Positions 9,382 through 16,916 of a stretch of DNA of 22,359 nt are shown here, in pieces. This DNA comes from a virus. Position 1 is the stretch's first letter; the number at the start of each line of letters is the position of its first letter. Location of the stretch: positions 1 through 22,359 of IMG/VR virus record IMGVR_UViG_3300017719_000240; one strand, written 5' to 3'. The position numbers were made by a program, and so were the translations under genes. A model generated the notes under the pieces. The model searched no databases and was not told the origin of the DNA. It saw nothing but the letters and a program-made list of their open reading frames with translations.

Positions 9382-9667
9382 TTAACTTTTCCTTTTGGGC
9401 TTTACGGGCCTTGTACCTGTCGTTCACGGCTTTGCGGGGAGTTGGCTTCTTGTGTTCTAAGTGAGATACTACTGCTTTGATAGCAGATGCAACCCCTGTC
9501 CATCGTCCGTTAAGTTCTGCTGGAACCTGTGCTCCGTTCTCATACTTAACTGCGTAAAACTTAAAACCGTCTTGAGACTTGTAAACAACTAAGGGTTTCT
9601 CTGTCTTATCACTAACTACTTTAACTTGCTGACCGTCTTCGCTTCTGATAAGATTAACGTCTACCAT
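9350..9667 (-). CDS. Small structural-region hypothetical protein, 105 aa, basic C-terminus
   Basis: I choose ATG 9667 (MVDVNLIRSEDGQQV). The frame is open to 9748, but the first 27 residues would lie inside the preceding gene and look non-coding. The nearest strong purine stretch (AAGGAAGG) is 13 bases upstream, longer than ideal, so re-initiation from the overlapping gene may help. Residues 1-60 appear to form a small beta domain (VKVVSDKTEKPLVVYKSQDG, FKFYAVKYENG). After a short linker the last 40 residues are rich in Lys and Arg (HKKPTPRKAVNDRYKARKAQ), ending acidic. It overlaps the gp11-like gene by 14 bases and the tail tube gene by 32. The basic end could bind DNA or an acidic virion surface. 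I do not recognise a family. Confidence 0.78.
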   Translation of the reverse strand: MVDVNLIRSEDGQQVKVVSDKTEKPLVVYKSQDGFKFYAVKYENGAQVPAELNGRWTGVASAIKAVVSHLEHKKPTPRKAVNDRYKARKAQKEKLNAAEPDPENG

Positions 9668-10403
9668 AATTATTATGTGGCCTTCCTTTGTTGACCCGGT
9701 GCATGTCGTTCTGTACATAAGACTTCTGACGCCGTGCTGACTGTTCAATCTTTGGATCAGCCCCGGACTTAAACAAGGACATGGCTGTTGACTTGGCCTC
9801 TGCTAGAAGGTAAGGAAACATCACATCGTCAATGTCAGGAGTAAAGGTGTCGGAGAAAGAATCGAATGTTGGGTACTTAGTACCGTAGGCCCGTGTCTTG
9901 GCTGCTGTCAGTGTGCTGTCGATGGTAGACTTGTAAGAGTCCAGTACAATGTTCTCATCATCGAAGGAGGTGTAGTACGCAGGCATGACATCGTTACGAA
10001 TAAGTAGGATGCTGTCTGCCTGTACGTCATTAACCTGTACGACATTAGAAGCAAGACTATCACGCTTGTCTGACAAAGCAAAGAAAGAATCAGGCTCTAA
10101 GTATGTAAGACGTTTATACTCGACCCCACCTACCTTCTCAGACACGTTGTAATCCAAGAACTCGATGTTCTTTACACGAGTAGGAAAAGAGAAGTGAGTG
10201 GGCCGAGCAGAGCTAGAATAAGAGACTAGCTTGATTGTTTGTGCATGTTCAGGGATTACACGAGTAGAGATAAGATTGAAGTAAGTATTCTCAATTACTT
10301 TAGCAATCTGTTCAGCTTCATTTGAATCTGAGATACTATTGATCTCCTCCGAATCCATATCGGACAAGATGTTCTGGACTATTTCGAGGAGAGTCATCTT
10401 CAT
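9654..10403 (-). CDS. Tail tubular protein A-like adaptor (T7 gp11-like position), 249 aa
   Basis: This probably forms the ring between portal and tail nozzle. Sequence evidence: the N-terminal helix MTLLEIVQNILSDMDSEEIN, then EAEQIAKVIENTYFNLIS, a helical pattern typical of podovirus tail adaptor proteins. It is followed by a beta-rich part (TIKLVSYSSSARPTHFSFPT) and a C-terminal helical end with PYLLAEAKSTAMSLFKSGAD then ARRQKSYVQNDMHRVNKGRP, which is strongly reminiscent of gp11-like proteins. Start choice: GTG 10412, ATG 10403 and ATG 10397 are all possible. I use 10403, one base after the preceding TAA, as no start has a strong ribosome binding site. The stop overlaps the next gene by 14 bases. 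Confidence 0.82.
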   Translation of the reverse strand: MKMTLLEIVQNILSDMDSEEINSISDSNEAEQIAKVIENTYFNLISTRVIPEHAQTIKLVSYSSSARPTHFSFPTRVKNIEFLDYNVSEKVGGVEYKRLTYLEPDSFFALSDKRDSLASNVVQVNDVQADSILLIRNDVMPAYYTSFDDENIVLDSYKSTIDSTLTAAKTRAYGTKYPTFDSFSDTFTPDIDDVMFPYLLAEAKSTAMSLFKSGADPKIEQSARRQKSYVQNDMHRVNKGRPHNNYGRR

Positions 10404-10404
10404 G

Positions 10405-10977
10405 TTATGCACTCATTCCAATAATTGATATGTAGATATTTGCATAGTTTACATCTACATTGTCTGCACTAGCTTTAGTTTTAATCTCAATGTAATCATT
10501 TTGAGCTAATGCTGTAAGACCTGTTACACTAATAGAACCCCAGCTGCCAGAGCCTATAGAACGTATAGCCCTTGATCCTACAATCTCTGTACCGTTCTTA
10601 AACAAAGCCCACTCTACATCTTTAGAGCTACCTGAGGCCTGAGACGATGACATAGTAACATTAATTAAACCTGTAAGGCTCGTAGCATCATCATACCTAA
10701 ACCGTAGGTTTGGGCTGGTTACTACTGTAAAGCCCGATGTAACAGTAGAAGCTATAGAAGGTGACAAGAACTTCTCTGCAATATCTGTATCAATAGAATA
10801 AGCATAAGGAGAGGAGTGATTAAAAGCTGTAGCTGCCCCTAGATGCCTATGAATAGGTTGCCATGTACCACTACCAGAACCATTAGCAACGTATACTTCA
10901 CCACTGTTAGCAGTAGCTACACCCTTAGGTTCGTGTAAAGCACTACCTGTTAATGATGAATGTTCTACGTTAGCCAT
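10405..10977 (-). CDS. Head fibre / decoration-like structural protein, 190 aa
   Basis: The protein starts MANVEHSSLTGSALHEPKGV then ATANSGEVYVANGSGSGTWQPI, a pattern I recognise from phage structural proteins where a short attachment segment precedes a beta domain. Residues 75-190 look like a jelly-roll or C1q/TNF-type beta sandwich: alternating strands such as LRFRYDDATSLTGLINVTMS, VEWALFKNGTEIVGSRAI and the closing NDYIEIKTKASADNV and NIYISIIGMSA. It is the first gene after a consensus promoter, right after the capsid gene, and precedes the tail adaptor. Decoration proteins and head fibres often sit here. A tail-associated role is an alternative. The beta-sandwich reading is inference from strand pattern. 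Confidence 0.75.
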   Translation of the reverse strand: MANVEHSSLTGSALHEPKGVATANSGEVYVANGSGSGTWQPIHRHLGAATAFNHSSPYAYSIDTDIAEKFLSPSIASTVTSGFTVVTSPNLRFRYDDATSLTGLINVTMSSSQASGSSKDVEWALFKNGTEIVGSRAIRSIGSGSWGSISVTGLTALAQNDYIEIKTKASADNVDVNYANIYISIIGMSA

Positions 10978-11013
10978 GATATGTTATCCTTACCGGAGGG
11001 ACTTGTTAAGACT

Positions 11014-11042
11014 ATTATACACACTAGGTAAATAGTTGTCAA
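11014..11042 (-). promoter_or_regulatory. Consensus sigma70 promoter for the head-fibre, tail and internal protein genes
   Basis: On the minus strand the -35 is TTGACA (11042-11037) and the -10 is TATAAT (11019-11014), separated by exactly 17 bases: a perfect consensus match. Predicted start is near 11007, giving a leader of about 30 bases before ATG 10977, with AAGGA nine bases before the ATG. It lies directly downstream of the capsid terminator. Confidence 0.88.
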
Positions 11043-11044
11043 GT

Positions 11045-11080
11045 ATAAAAGAGTAAGAGGAGGAGATTTCTCCCCTCCCC
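11045..11080 (-). terminator. Probable intrinsic terminator after the major capsid gene
   Basis: Immediately after the capsid stop the minus strand has a G-rich arm, a short A-rich loop and a pyrimidine arm: GGAGA pairs with TCTCC and the stem extends for about seven pairs with one G-T wobble, then imperfectly further. It is followed by a T-rich tract (TTACTCTTTT). The T-tract is interrupted, so termination may be partial. Confidence 0.6.
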
Positions 11081-11091
11081 TTGTAATTATG

Positions 11092-12033
11092 TTACGCCAA
11101 AGGCGCAGTCATAACTGTTACCAAGTTCTCTGGACGGTACAGTTTCATACCATAACGTGCAGTAGTTACAAACTCTGTACGCTGGTAATCTTTGTTGTAC
11201 TCTGTGTCCACGTTTGGCATCTGACGCCATGCACCTACGAAAGGCAACACTGTCTGATCCGCAGAGAAGAACATGTTGGTGATTGCGTTGTTGACAGTTG
11301 TACCACCGATAGTTTCAGCAGCTTCTGTCTTCAGGTAGTTCGATGTATATACATCAAAGCCGTAGATGTTAGCAACAAAGGACATGCCAGTTGCGATACC
11401 ATCACGAACAATACCTTCCCAACGTGGGTTGTTAGATACGTTTGTCAACTGAGACAATGTGTTCATCTCAAATTCAACAGACGGATCAACGATAGCAACG
11501 AGGTTGCGCTGTGGAACTTTACCAGTTTTCAAAGCACGGAGTGCCTTAGCAAAGTCTTCAACAGCAATCTTGTTGCCTGAGCCGGAACCCAGCATACGGT
11601 GGTCAACGCCATTGATTGCGTTACCATTGTCTACTGTTTGCTGACCACCCAAAGCCATGATGTCTGTCTCAAGACGTTCCATCAAAGCACGTTCTTGCAG
11701 AGGCACGAACTGTGACATGATTTGGTTTGAGTAGTAAACATCCTGCATCGCTTTGTTAGTGATGTAGTTACCAGCCTGAAGATATTCAGTGATGGTGAAC
11801 GTAAACTGTGCATCATCAATCGGGTCGTATGTGACCGCATTATCTTCAGTGTAGTCGTTAACGGTTGCATCACCCAAGGATGGGATCTTGAATGTATCAC
11901 CATCTGGGAAATCATTCAACCAGTTAACGTATTTCATGCCTTGCAGTTCGTCCCGCAAGATTTCTTTAAGCTCTGCACCCCAAACTTCTGCACGTTTGGC
12001 TAATGCGAGAGTAGCTACTGTATTACCAGCCAT
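11092..12033 (-). CDS. Major capsid protein, 313 aa
   Basis: This forms the icosahedral shell, presumably with the HK97 fold. Evidence: it follows the scaffold gene with a 15-base gap, has the usual length, and carries capsid-like segments. These include an N-terminal helix (LALAKRAEVWGAELKEIL), an extended E-loop-like strand (GDTFKIPSLGDATVNDYTED then YDPIDDAQFTFTITEYLQAG), an A-domain-like stretch (VPQRNLVAIVDPSVEFEM), and IYGFDVYTSNYL followed by the C-terminal ARYGMKLYRPENLVTVMTAPL, of the kind seen in P22-type and marine podovirus coats. ATG 12033 has an AAGGAAG-type ribosome binding site. The stop at 11092 is followed by a hairpin, so strong transcription of the head genes appears to end here. 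The fold is inferred. Confidence 0.92.
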   Translation of the reverse strand: MAGNTVATLALAKRAEVWGAELKEILRDELQGMKYVNWLNDFPDGDTFKIPSLGDATVNDYTEDNAVTYDPIDDAQFTFTITEYLQAGNYITNKAMQDVYYSNQIMSQFVPLQERALMERLETDIMALGGQQTVDNGNAINGVDHRMLGSGSGNKIAVEDFAKALRALKTGKVPQRNLVAIVDPSVEFEMNTLSQLTNVSNNPRWEGIVRDGIATGMSFVANIYGFDVYTSNYLKTEAAETIGGTTVNNAITNMFFSADQTVLPFVGAWRQMPNVDTEYNKDYQRTEFVTTARYGMKLYRPENLVTVMTAPLA

Positions 12034-12048
12034 TGTTCTCTTCCTTTA

Positions 12049-12813
12049 TCAATAGAATCTGTCACCCAAACGGTCGGCATCTGCCATCATTTGCCGTTGA
12101 GTAGACGGTTTATAGTACTCTGTCGAGTTTTCTCTGCGAAGTTTTTGATAGAAAGCAAAGTCCTTCTCAGAGGATGCTTGCATTGTAGAACCCTCAGTAC
12201 GAATGCTCCCTTGCACTAATGGTGAAGTCTTAGGTGCTGACCGTCCCATCAACTGCATGAACGCAGCTGGTGATTTTGCAGCCATACCTTGCAACTCCGA
12301 CATAGGTAACCCAAGTTCATTGGCTTTGTTCTGCACAGCAGACGCAGCTTCTGTTCCATAGGCTTGTGCAAGTTCCGATTCAACGATTGCGATATTGTTT
12401 TTAGCAACACCTTCTTGCTCACGCTTTCTCAGGGTCTGTTCTACGAGGCTCTCAATGTCTGCTTCACTCGAACTTGGCTGGGTATTAGCTGTATTCGTAG
12501 TGCCACTATTGTTGTTATTGGGATCAAGAAGTTCGGTTGTGGGTGCCGAGGCCATTTCTTCCATCTTAGTTGTAACTCCAAGTTTGTATGCTTGTTTCTC
12601 TAGGTCTTCTTTTAAAGCAGCATTCTCTTGTTTCATCTGTTCGATAAACTTATCTGCTTCTAGCTTTCCCTTTGCTAACGCCTCTACATCGTTGAACTTA
12701 CGTCCTTCTCCCACAAGATCACCTAGAACTGAAGGGCTGGTCGGCTCTTCAAAAGCTGATACTTGTTGACTCTGCTCAACAGGGGTCACCTGTTCCTCAG
12801 AAAATACACTCAT
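12049..12813 (-). CDS. Capsid scaffolding protein, 254 aa
   Basis: Scaffold proteins guide coat protein into procapsids and are then expelled. This product sits immediately before the major capsid gene, as scaffolds do, and is strongly acidic, Gln/Ser/Thr-rich and predicted helical. A coiled-coil candidate lies at residues 45-80 (LEADKFIEQMKQENAALKED). A low-complexity linker (NNNNSGTTNTANTQPSSSEA) occupies about 98-117. A second helical segment (LVEQTLRKREQEGVAKNN) follows. The C-terminal 40 residues mix basic and aromatic residues (FYQKLRRENSTEYYKPSTQR), resembling the coat-binding helices of other scaffolds. No protease motif is visible. The assignment rests on position and composition; direct family similarity cannot be tested by eye. 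Confidence 0.85.
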   Translation of the reverse strand: MSVFSEEQVTPVEQSQQVSAFEEPTSPSVLGDLVGEGRKFNDVEALAKGKLEADKFIEQMKQENAALKEDLEKQAYKLGVTTKMEEMASAPTTELLDPNNNNSGTTNTANTQPSSSEADIESLVEQTLRKREQEGVAKNNIAIVESELAQAYGTEAASAVQNKANELGLPMSELQGMAAKSPAAFMQLMGRSAPKTSPLVQGSIRTEGSTMQASSEKDFAFYQKLRRENSTEYYKPSTQRQMMADADRLGDRFY

Positions 12814-12815
12814 TG

Positions 12816-13058
12816 TTAATCCTTGTCTAAGTTAATTAGGTCTAACACAGTGGTCACTGCTCTGTTAAACCCGTTGCGATCTGCTTGCTTGTATGCCCAC
12901 GAGGGTGAGTCATAGTCTGCGGCAGGGGTAGTATCCTTTAGCATAGGCTCTAGGATTTCTTTGAGGCGGTCTAGTCCCTCTCTCTGGGACTGCAATGTTT
13001 GTGCTACCGCATCCTTTTCTTTCTTTGTCTTACAGTCTTTGAACCAAGCTGCCTTCAT
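12816..13058 (-). CDS. Small hypothetical protein between portal and scaffold, 80 aa
   Basis: The product begins MKAAWFKDCKTKKEKDAVAQ and is predicted to be mostly helical and highly charged, with a possible short amphipathic or coiled helix over residues 12-42 (KEKDAVAQTLQSQREGLDRL), then a Ser/Pro/Trp turn and the C-terminal helix NGFNRAVTTVLDLINLD. The start overlaps the portal stop by four bases (ATGA), and the stop lies two bases before the scaffold start, so it is translationally coupled into the head operon. I do not recognise a family. The location suggests a head-assembly role, for example portal incorporation or a scaffold partner. This is inference from context. Confidence 0.8.
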   Translation of the reverse strand: MKAAWFKDCKTKKEKDAVAQTLQSQREGLDRLKEILEPMLKDTTPAADYDSPSWAYKQADRNGFNRAVTTVLDLINLDKD

Positions 13059-14848
13059 TCAGTAGGCTCCTCTGTGGCTTGCTCAGGAGCAGGTTCTAGT
13101 TCCTGCATACCTTGTTCAGCCTTTTCCTCTTGCTCTGCTTCAAACTCGACCTGAGCCTCTGTGACAACCTTCTGTGTCTCTAGTTGTTCACTCACTGCAA
13201 TGTTCTCGCCAAACAAGGCTGGCTCACCTAACTCATCAGCAAGCAAACGAGCAAACTCTTTACCTGAAAGGTGAGACCCGATACTAGGATCAGATGCTTT
13301 GATCTGGTACATAGTCGTAAGGTTCTGCACACGTTGAGCACGTTCAGCAAAGTGACGAGCGCCCATTGGTACGATCTTACCGTTAGCCTTGATATCGTCA
13401 CGAGTAATCTGTGTAAAGAAGTATAGTCCAGTATCCTCGTTTAGAACCTTAGCAGTATCTTCGTAGTCCATGTTGCGGCGTGACACCTCAAGCATAGCAT
13501 TCAAGATAGGCTCAAGGAACACACGTTCAAAGTGTGCAGTCTTGTGTTGGAAGATACGACCAGCAGCTGTCATAAGTTGGTTAACTTCAAAGGCTGTCTT
13601 CTCACCAGCACTACGGATGCCCATAGCCTCACGAGGAGCACCAGCCATCATCTCCATCTTAGCTTCTAGTTCACGTATCTGAAAGTCAGCATTGAGTGCA
13701 GTACTATCAGGTACAAGGTATCCTACGTCACCTTCATCACCCAAGTAGATACGAGCATTAGGTTCAAAGTCAAAGTCCTCTACGTCACCACGTATCTTCA
13801 AGACAGGGTAAGCAATCTGATCGAACACATCTGCCTTGAGGTTCTCCAAGTGGTCAATGCGATACTGCATACCTACGAGGTTATCTAGTGGCCCCATGCT
13901 GTAGAGGTTGTCAGGACGGTCACGCCAGCCTACATGGAAGATAGGATCACGACCAAGGTAGCTGGGGTTCTCTTCATTGGCTAAGACGTATGCACGGTCT
14001 ACAATAGTAATGATACGATTGTTTAAGAACTTACCTGTCTCTGTATCGTAAATGTCTCCATAGAACGTAAGTATCTCTACATAGTCTGACTCGTAGTAAT
14101 CTGTTAGACTAGCAAAGCCATCAGCAGTAAAGCCTTCTGACTTGTTTGTGTCGATGTCGTTACCCTTAGCCTCACCACGATTACCTAACATCTTCTCAAA
14201 GATATCTGCCATGTATGCTTTGTTAGGTGCAGTTTCAACCATTCGTTGTATTTCACCTAGTGTCATAACTGAACGTATGATCTTAGGAGTATCTGCAAAC
14301 TCAGAAGCAATAGGGTTAAAGCAAATATCGAAAGGGGAGATACGGACCAGCTTTGGGCCTACGTAGTTTACAACACGGTCGCCATCTTCAAACTCTGTAA
14401 TCTTACGTTGATAGTCTACAGTAGCAAAACAATTACCATACTGGATGTAGTCATTGATAAGTTTACTTGTTGTGTTTACAAAGTCAGACTGACGTAACTT
14501 GTTCTGCATGTAGGCTTGAATAATGTCACGTTTAATCTTAATATCTGAGTCTGTGTCACTGGCCTCAAATCGAAACCAACGCTTCTGCGGAAACAAAGCT
14601 GAGAAATAGTTAGCATGTAGATTGTCAGCAATCTGTGTTAACTTAGGTGTGGTTGTTGAGTTGGACCACGGAAGTTTATTAACACTCGTAGTACGTGTGT
14701 CGGTAGCGTAGATGTAGTTACGCAGTTCCTTCCATTCTTCAACCTTATTGGTACGGGCATTGTTCCAAGAAGACCAACGGTCAGAGATGTCCACAGCTAG
14801 GGCGTGTGGATTTATAATGCTTTCAATGTCAATAGTCGTGCCAGCCAT
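13055..14848 (-). CDS. Portal protein (head-tail connector), 597 aa
   Basis: The portal is the dodecameric ring at the capsid vertex that receives TerL and later anchors the tail. Support comes from position (directly after TerL, before scaffold and capsid), length in the normal range for podovirus portals, and character. The N-terminal helical part has EEWKELRNYIYATD, then LPWSNSTTTPKLTQIADNLH and YFSALFPQKRWFRFEA (residues 71-95), of the kind seen in podovirus connector proteins. A central region with PNARIYLGDEGDVGYLVPD leads into the predicted long helix LEAKMEMMAGAPREAMG. Residues about 555-597 form a very acidic Glu/Gln-rich tail. ATG 14848 has AGGAG seven bases upstream and follows a promoter. 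The stop overlaps the next start as ATGA. Confidence 0.9.
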   Translation of the reverse strand: MAGTTIDIESIINPHALAVDISDRWSSWNNARTNKVEEWKELRNYIYATDTRTTSVNKLPWSNSTTTPKLTQIADNLHANYFSALFPQKRWFRFEASDTDSDIKIKRDIIQAYMQNKLRQSDFVNTTSKLINDYIQYGNCFATVDYQRKITEFEDGDRVVNYVGPKLVRISPFDICFNPIASEFADTPKIIRSVMTLGEIQRMVETAPNKAYMADIFEKMLGNRGEAKGNDIDTNKSEGFTADGFASLTDYYESDYVEILTFYGDIYDTETGKFLNNRIITIVDRAYVLANEENPSYLGRDPIFHVGWRDRPDNLYSMGPLDNLVGMQYRIDHLENLKADVFDQIAYPVLKIRGDVEDFDFEPNARIYLGDEGDVGYLVPDSTALNADFQIRELEAKMEMMAGAPREAMGIRSAGEKTAFEVNQLMTAAGRIFQHKTAHFERVFLEPILNAMLEVSRRNMDYEDTAKVLNEDTGLYFFTQITRDDIKANGKIVPMGARHFAERAQRVQNLTTMYQIKASDPSIGSHLSGKEFARLLADELGEPALFGENIAVSEQLETQKVVTEAQVEFEAEQEEKAEQGMQELEPAPEQATEEPTE

Positions 14849-14869
14849 GATGACTCCTAGTCCTAGCTA

Positions 14870-14887
14870 TGTGTTAATAATAACACA
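14870..14887 (-). promoter_or_regulatory. Operator-like inverted repeat overlapping the portal -10 element
   Basis: A perfect dyad with 7-base arms, TGTGTTA and TAACACA, around a 4-base centre spans the -10 hexamer and predicted start. There is no T-tract after it, so it does not look like a terminator for terL. A repressor or activator binding here could gate head gene transcription. No regulator is visible in the window, so this is inference. Confidence 0.45.
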
Positions 14888-14905
14888 GTGTGATATTTTT
14901 GTCAA
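14877..14905 (-). promoter_or_regulatory. Sigma70-type promoter upstream of the portal gene
   Basis: On the minus strand a perfect -35 TTGACA (14905-14900) is followed by a 17-base spacer and the -10 TATTAT (14882-14877, one mismatch to consensus). The three bases before the -10 are TGT, matching an extended -10. Predicted transcription start is near 14870, giving a leader of about 20 bases before portal ATG 14848, with AGGAG in the leader. It lies in one of only two gaps above 50 bases in the window. Confidence 0.8.
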
Positions 14906-14908
14906 CAA

Positions 14909-16453
14909 TTAAAATGCTACTCCACCAAACTTAGGGTGAAATACTACATTGCTGTCTTGAGTTCTAACTCTTTTGACTGAACTACTAGGCTTGACAGCTA
15001 CCTCAACGGCAGCAGCTAAACAGTCCTTGCAGTCATCGTGGGCAGGGTTGTGGGATACCAACTCTTCTTCTAGTACCTGACAGTTGCCACCACGATAGTG
15101 ATACATCTGTAGGTTGTCGTACCTTGGTTCTAGTGCAGCAGCAATACGTTCTTCTTTGGAACCTTGGTGCCTGTTTGGTCTATGCTCGTCAATCTTTAAA
15201 GCTAGGCCGTTAGGTTTAATGTAGTTATCTTTTAGTTCAGATACGATAGCTGACTGAGCAGCAGTACATTCAGCCCGTAGTTTCCTGAAGTCCCAGCGGT
15301 TAAGGAGGTCAAGGATGTGTCGGAAGTACTCAGAAATCTTGTCTGTTTTAAAACGGTCGATGTCTAAAACATATACGTTATTTTCATAGTCAACTCCGAT
15401 AACGACAATGGCTGTGTAATCCGAACGCTTGCTGACACTGTAAGCAAAGTCCACAGCTGCACTAACATTTAGTTTACGTCCTTGATAGTGCCACTGTCCA
15501 TTGTCACGACTAAGATGTTTACGATCATAATACTGAAACTTCTCGTAGGCTATAGGTTGTGTGTCTGGATCAGTAGGGTCATTGTAGTACTGAGCACGAA
15601 ACTGTACACGGTCTAGGTATTGCCCACGTTTCTTAGCTAAAATCTTAATATCGAATCCAAAAAACTTACCATCTTTACGAAGTTGACGAGGCCACAAGAA
15701 GTCGCCAGTACCGTCACCGTTATCTTCTACTCCTCGTTCCATTACTTCGTAAATAGATTCTTTACCTAGTATCTCGTTGTCATCAGAGTAGACATCTTCT
15801 TCCATACCCATCAGATCAGAGTACAAGTCCTTAGGATGATACCGAGTACCTACTACCCACTCTTTAGCTTCACTGCCCTCAATAGATGAAAGCAAAGAGT
15901 ACTGGGATTTAACTTTGTTACGACCTTCCCCAGTGTACGCATTTTCAAATACCACAACATCATCAAGAACTGCAATGTCACAGTGCATCCCAGTAAGGGA
16001 AGTAGTGAGACCGCCAGTAAATATAGAAGGGTCACGGATAGCTTCTTTCTTACGATCAGGGTGGTCTAAAGCAATCTCAGAGGTAGTCCACTTTTCTCGT
16101 TTACTCTCATCTTTGTTTAGATGTTCAGGCCAGTACTTCTGGTGGATGTCTGACTCAAAGATGTTCTTGATAAACGATAGCTGTTTCTGAGCTAAGTTAG
16201 ATGTAGCTGAGATATAAAGAATACGTAGTGTAGGGTTCTTAGTCAGTTCCCAAGCAACACGGTAGGCAACCATAGCTGACTTACCGTGGTCACGAGGAAA
16301 TAAAAGTAACTGGTGTGTTTTAGCTTCTTGCCTTGTCCACCACTTACAAACATCCTCGTGACAGTTGCCTAGTACACGTTGAGGGGCAACCAGTTTTATA
16401 AACGTAATTAAGCTACGTTCAGCTGCCTCTTTAATTTCATCTATGGTAGCCAT
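14909..16453 (-). CDS. terL: Terminase large subunit (TerL), 514 aa
   Basis: This is the ATP-driven motor that loads DNA into the procapsid through the portal and cuts the concatemer. The N-terminal ATPase domain shows a Walker A-like loop PRDHGKSA at residues 53-60, the strand LRILYISATSNLAQKQ at 76-91, and a Walker B IAVLDD at 160-165 ending in two acidic residues. The motif VGTRYHPKDL at 201-210 fits the coupling motif. The C-terminal RNase H-like nuclease domain shows the first acidic residue in AAVDFAYSVSKRSDYTAIVV (Asp335, Asp345), an acidic candidate at LRAECTAAQ (Glu395), and a final acidic cluster HDDCKDCLAAAVEVAV near 485-500. Length is normal for the family. The start overlaps the chaperone-like stop. 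A 60-base gap with a promoter separates it from portal. I see no small terminase nearby. Confidence 0.95.
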   Translation of the reverse strand: MATIDEIKEAAERSLITFIKLVAPQRVLGNCHEDVCKWWTRQEAKTHQLLLFPRDHGKSAMVAYRVAWELTKNPTLRILYISATSNLAQKQLSFIKNIFESDIHQKYWPEHLNKDESKREKWTTSEIALDHPDRKKEAIRDPSIFTGGLTTSLTGMHCDIAVLDDVVVFENAYTGEGRNKVKSQYSLLSSIEGSEAKEWVVGTRYHPKDLYSDLMGMEEDVYSDDNEILGKESIYEVMERGVEDNGDGTGDFLWPRQLRKDGKFFGFDIKILAKKRGQYLDRVQFRAQYYNDPTDPDTQPIAYEKFQYYDRKHLSRDNGQWHYQGRKLNVSAAVDFAYSVSKRSDYTAIVVIGVDYENNVYVLDIDRFKTDKISEYFRHILDLLNRWDFRKLRAECTAAQSAIVSELKDNYIKPNGLALKIDEHRPNRHQGSKEERIAAALEPRYDNLQMYHYRGGNCQVLEEELVSHNPAHDDCKDCLAAAVEVAVKPSSSVKRVRTQDSNVVFHPKFGGVAF

Positions 16454-16914
16454 TAGGGTTTAGTAGGCCAATCACCACCAGCACCATCCATGTCAGGGTA
16501 TGCTAGGTTAGGCCAGTTGGCGTGAGTTGTGATGTCTCGCAGAGCCTGACGATAGGCTGTCATGGAGTCTGACATAGTTAGGTCGGACAGAGCCAAGTAA
16601 TCTGTCTCGGCTAAAAGACGGTCACGATGTTTACGGTTACTTGCTTCCAGAGCTGCTGTGCGTGAGGCAACGTCAGCATCCGATAGGTCAACCACCCGGC
16701 GAGTGTAAACCTTGCCATCGTTTAAGTAGGGATCGACACCCTCACTCTTTTGCGTTCCACTATCGAAAGCCAGAAACTTCACGACCTCTGCGCAGGAATT
16801 AGCTGCCAGCCATGTAGCATCTGGGCCACTGGCGGGGAACGACACGTTTGGAAAGAGTGTCTTGTGGTCAGCTATCTCACCAACCGTTGATCCATCTAGT
16901 CTTGCGATCTTCAT
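16453..16914 (-). CDS. Tail assembly chaperone-like protein (Phage_tail_APC type), 153 aa
   Basis: The C-terminal half contains RKHRDRLLAETDYLALSD, then MSDSMTAYRQALRDI and a final GDWPTKP. This is the signature of a small family annotated as phage tail assembly chaperones, often linked to fibre genes. The N-terminal half (residues 1-75) is an acidic, less familiar stretch with the beta-like start MKIARLDGSTVGEI. ATG 16914 has AAGGA nine bases upstream, lying over the end of the LamG gene. The stop overlaps the TerL start (TAATG). Next to fibres in a short-tailed phage, the likely job is folding or assembly of fibre proteins rather than tape-measure assembly. The family assignment rests on the C-terminal motif only. 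Confidence 0.75.
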   Translation of the reverse strand: MKIARLDGSTVGEIADHKTLFPNVSFPASGPDATWLAANSCAEVVKFLAFDSGTQKSEGVDPYLNDGKVYTRRVVDLSDADVASRTAALEASNRKHRDRLLAETDYLALSDLTMSDSMTAYRQALRDITTHANWPNLAYPDMDGAGGDWPTKP

Positions 16915-16916
16915 AA

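Noticed and set aside
14870-14887. The dyad ahead of portal as a terminator for terL
   Set aside because: The arms are AT-rich and there is no T-tract downstream; it sits on the -10 element, so an operator-type role fits better.
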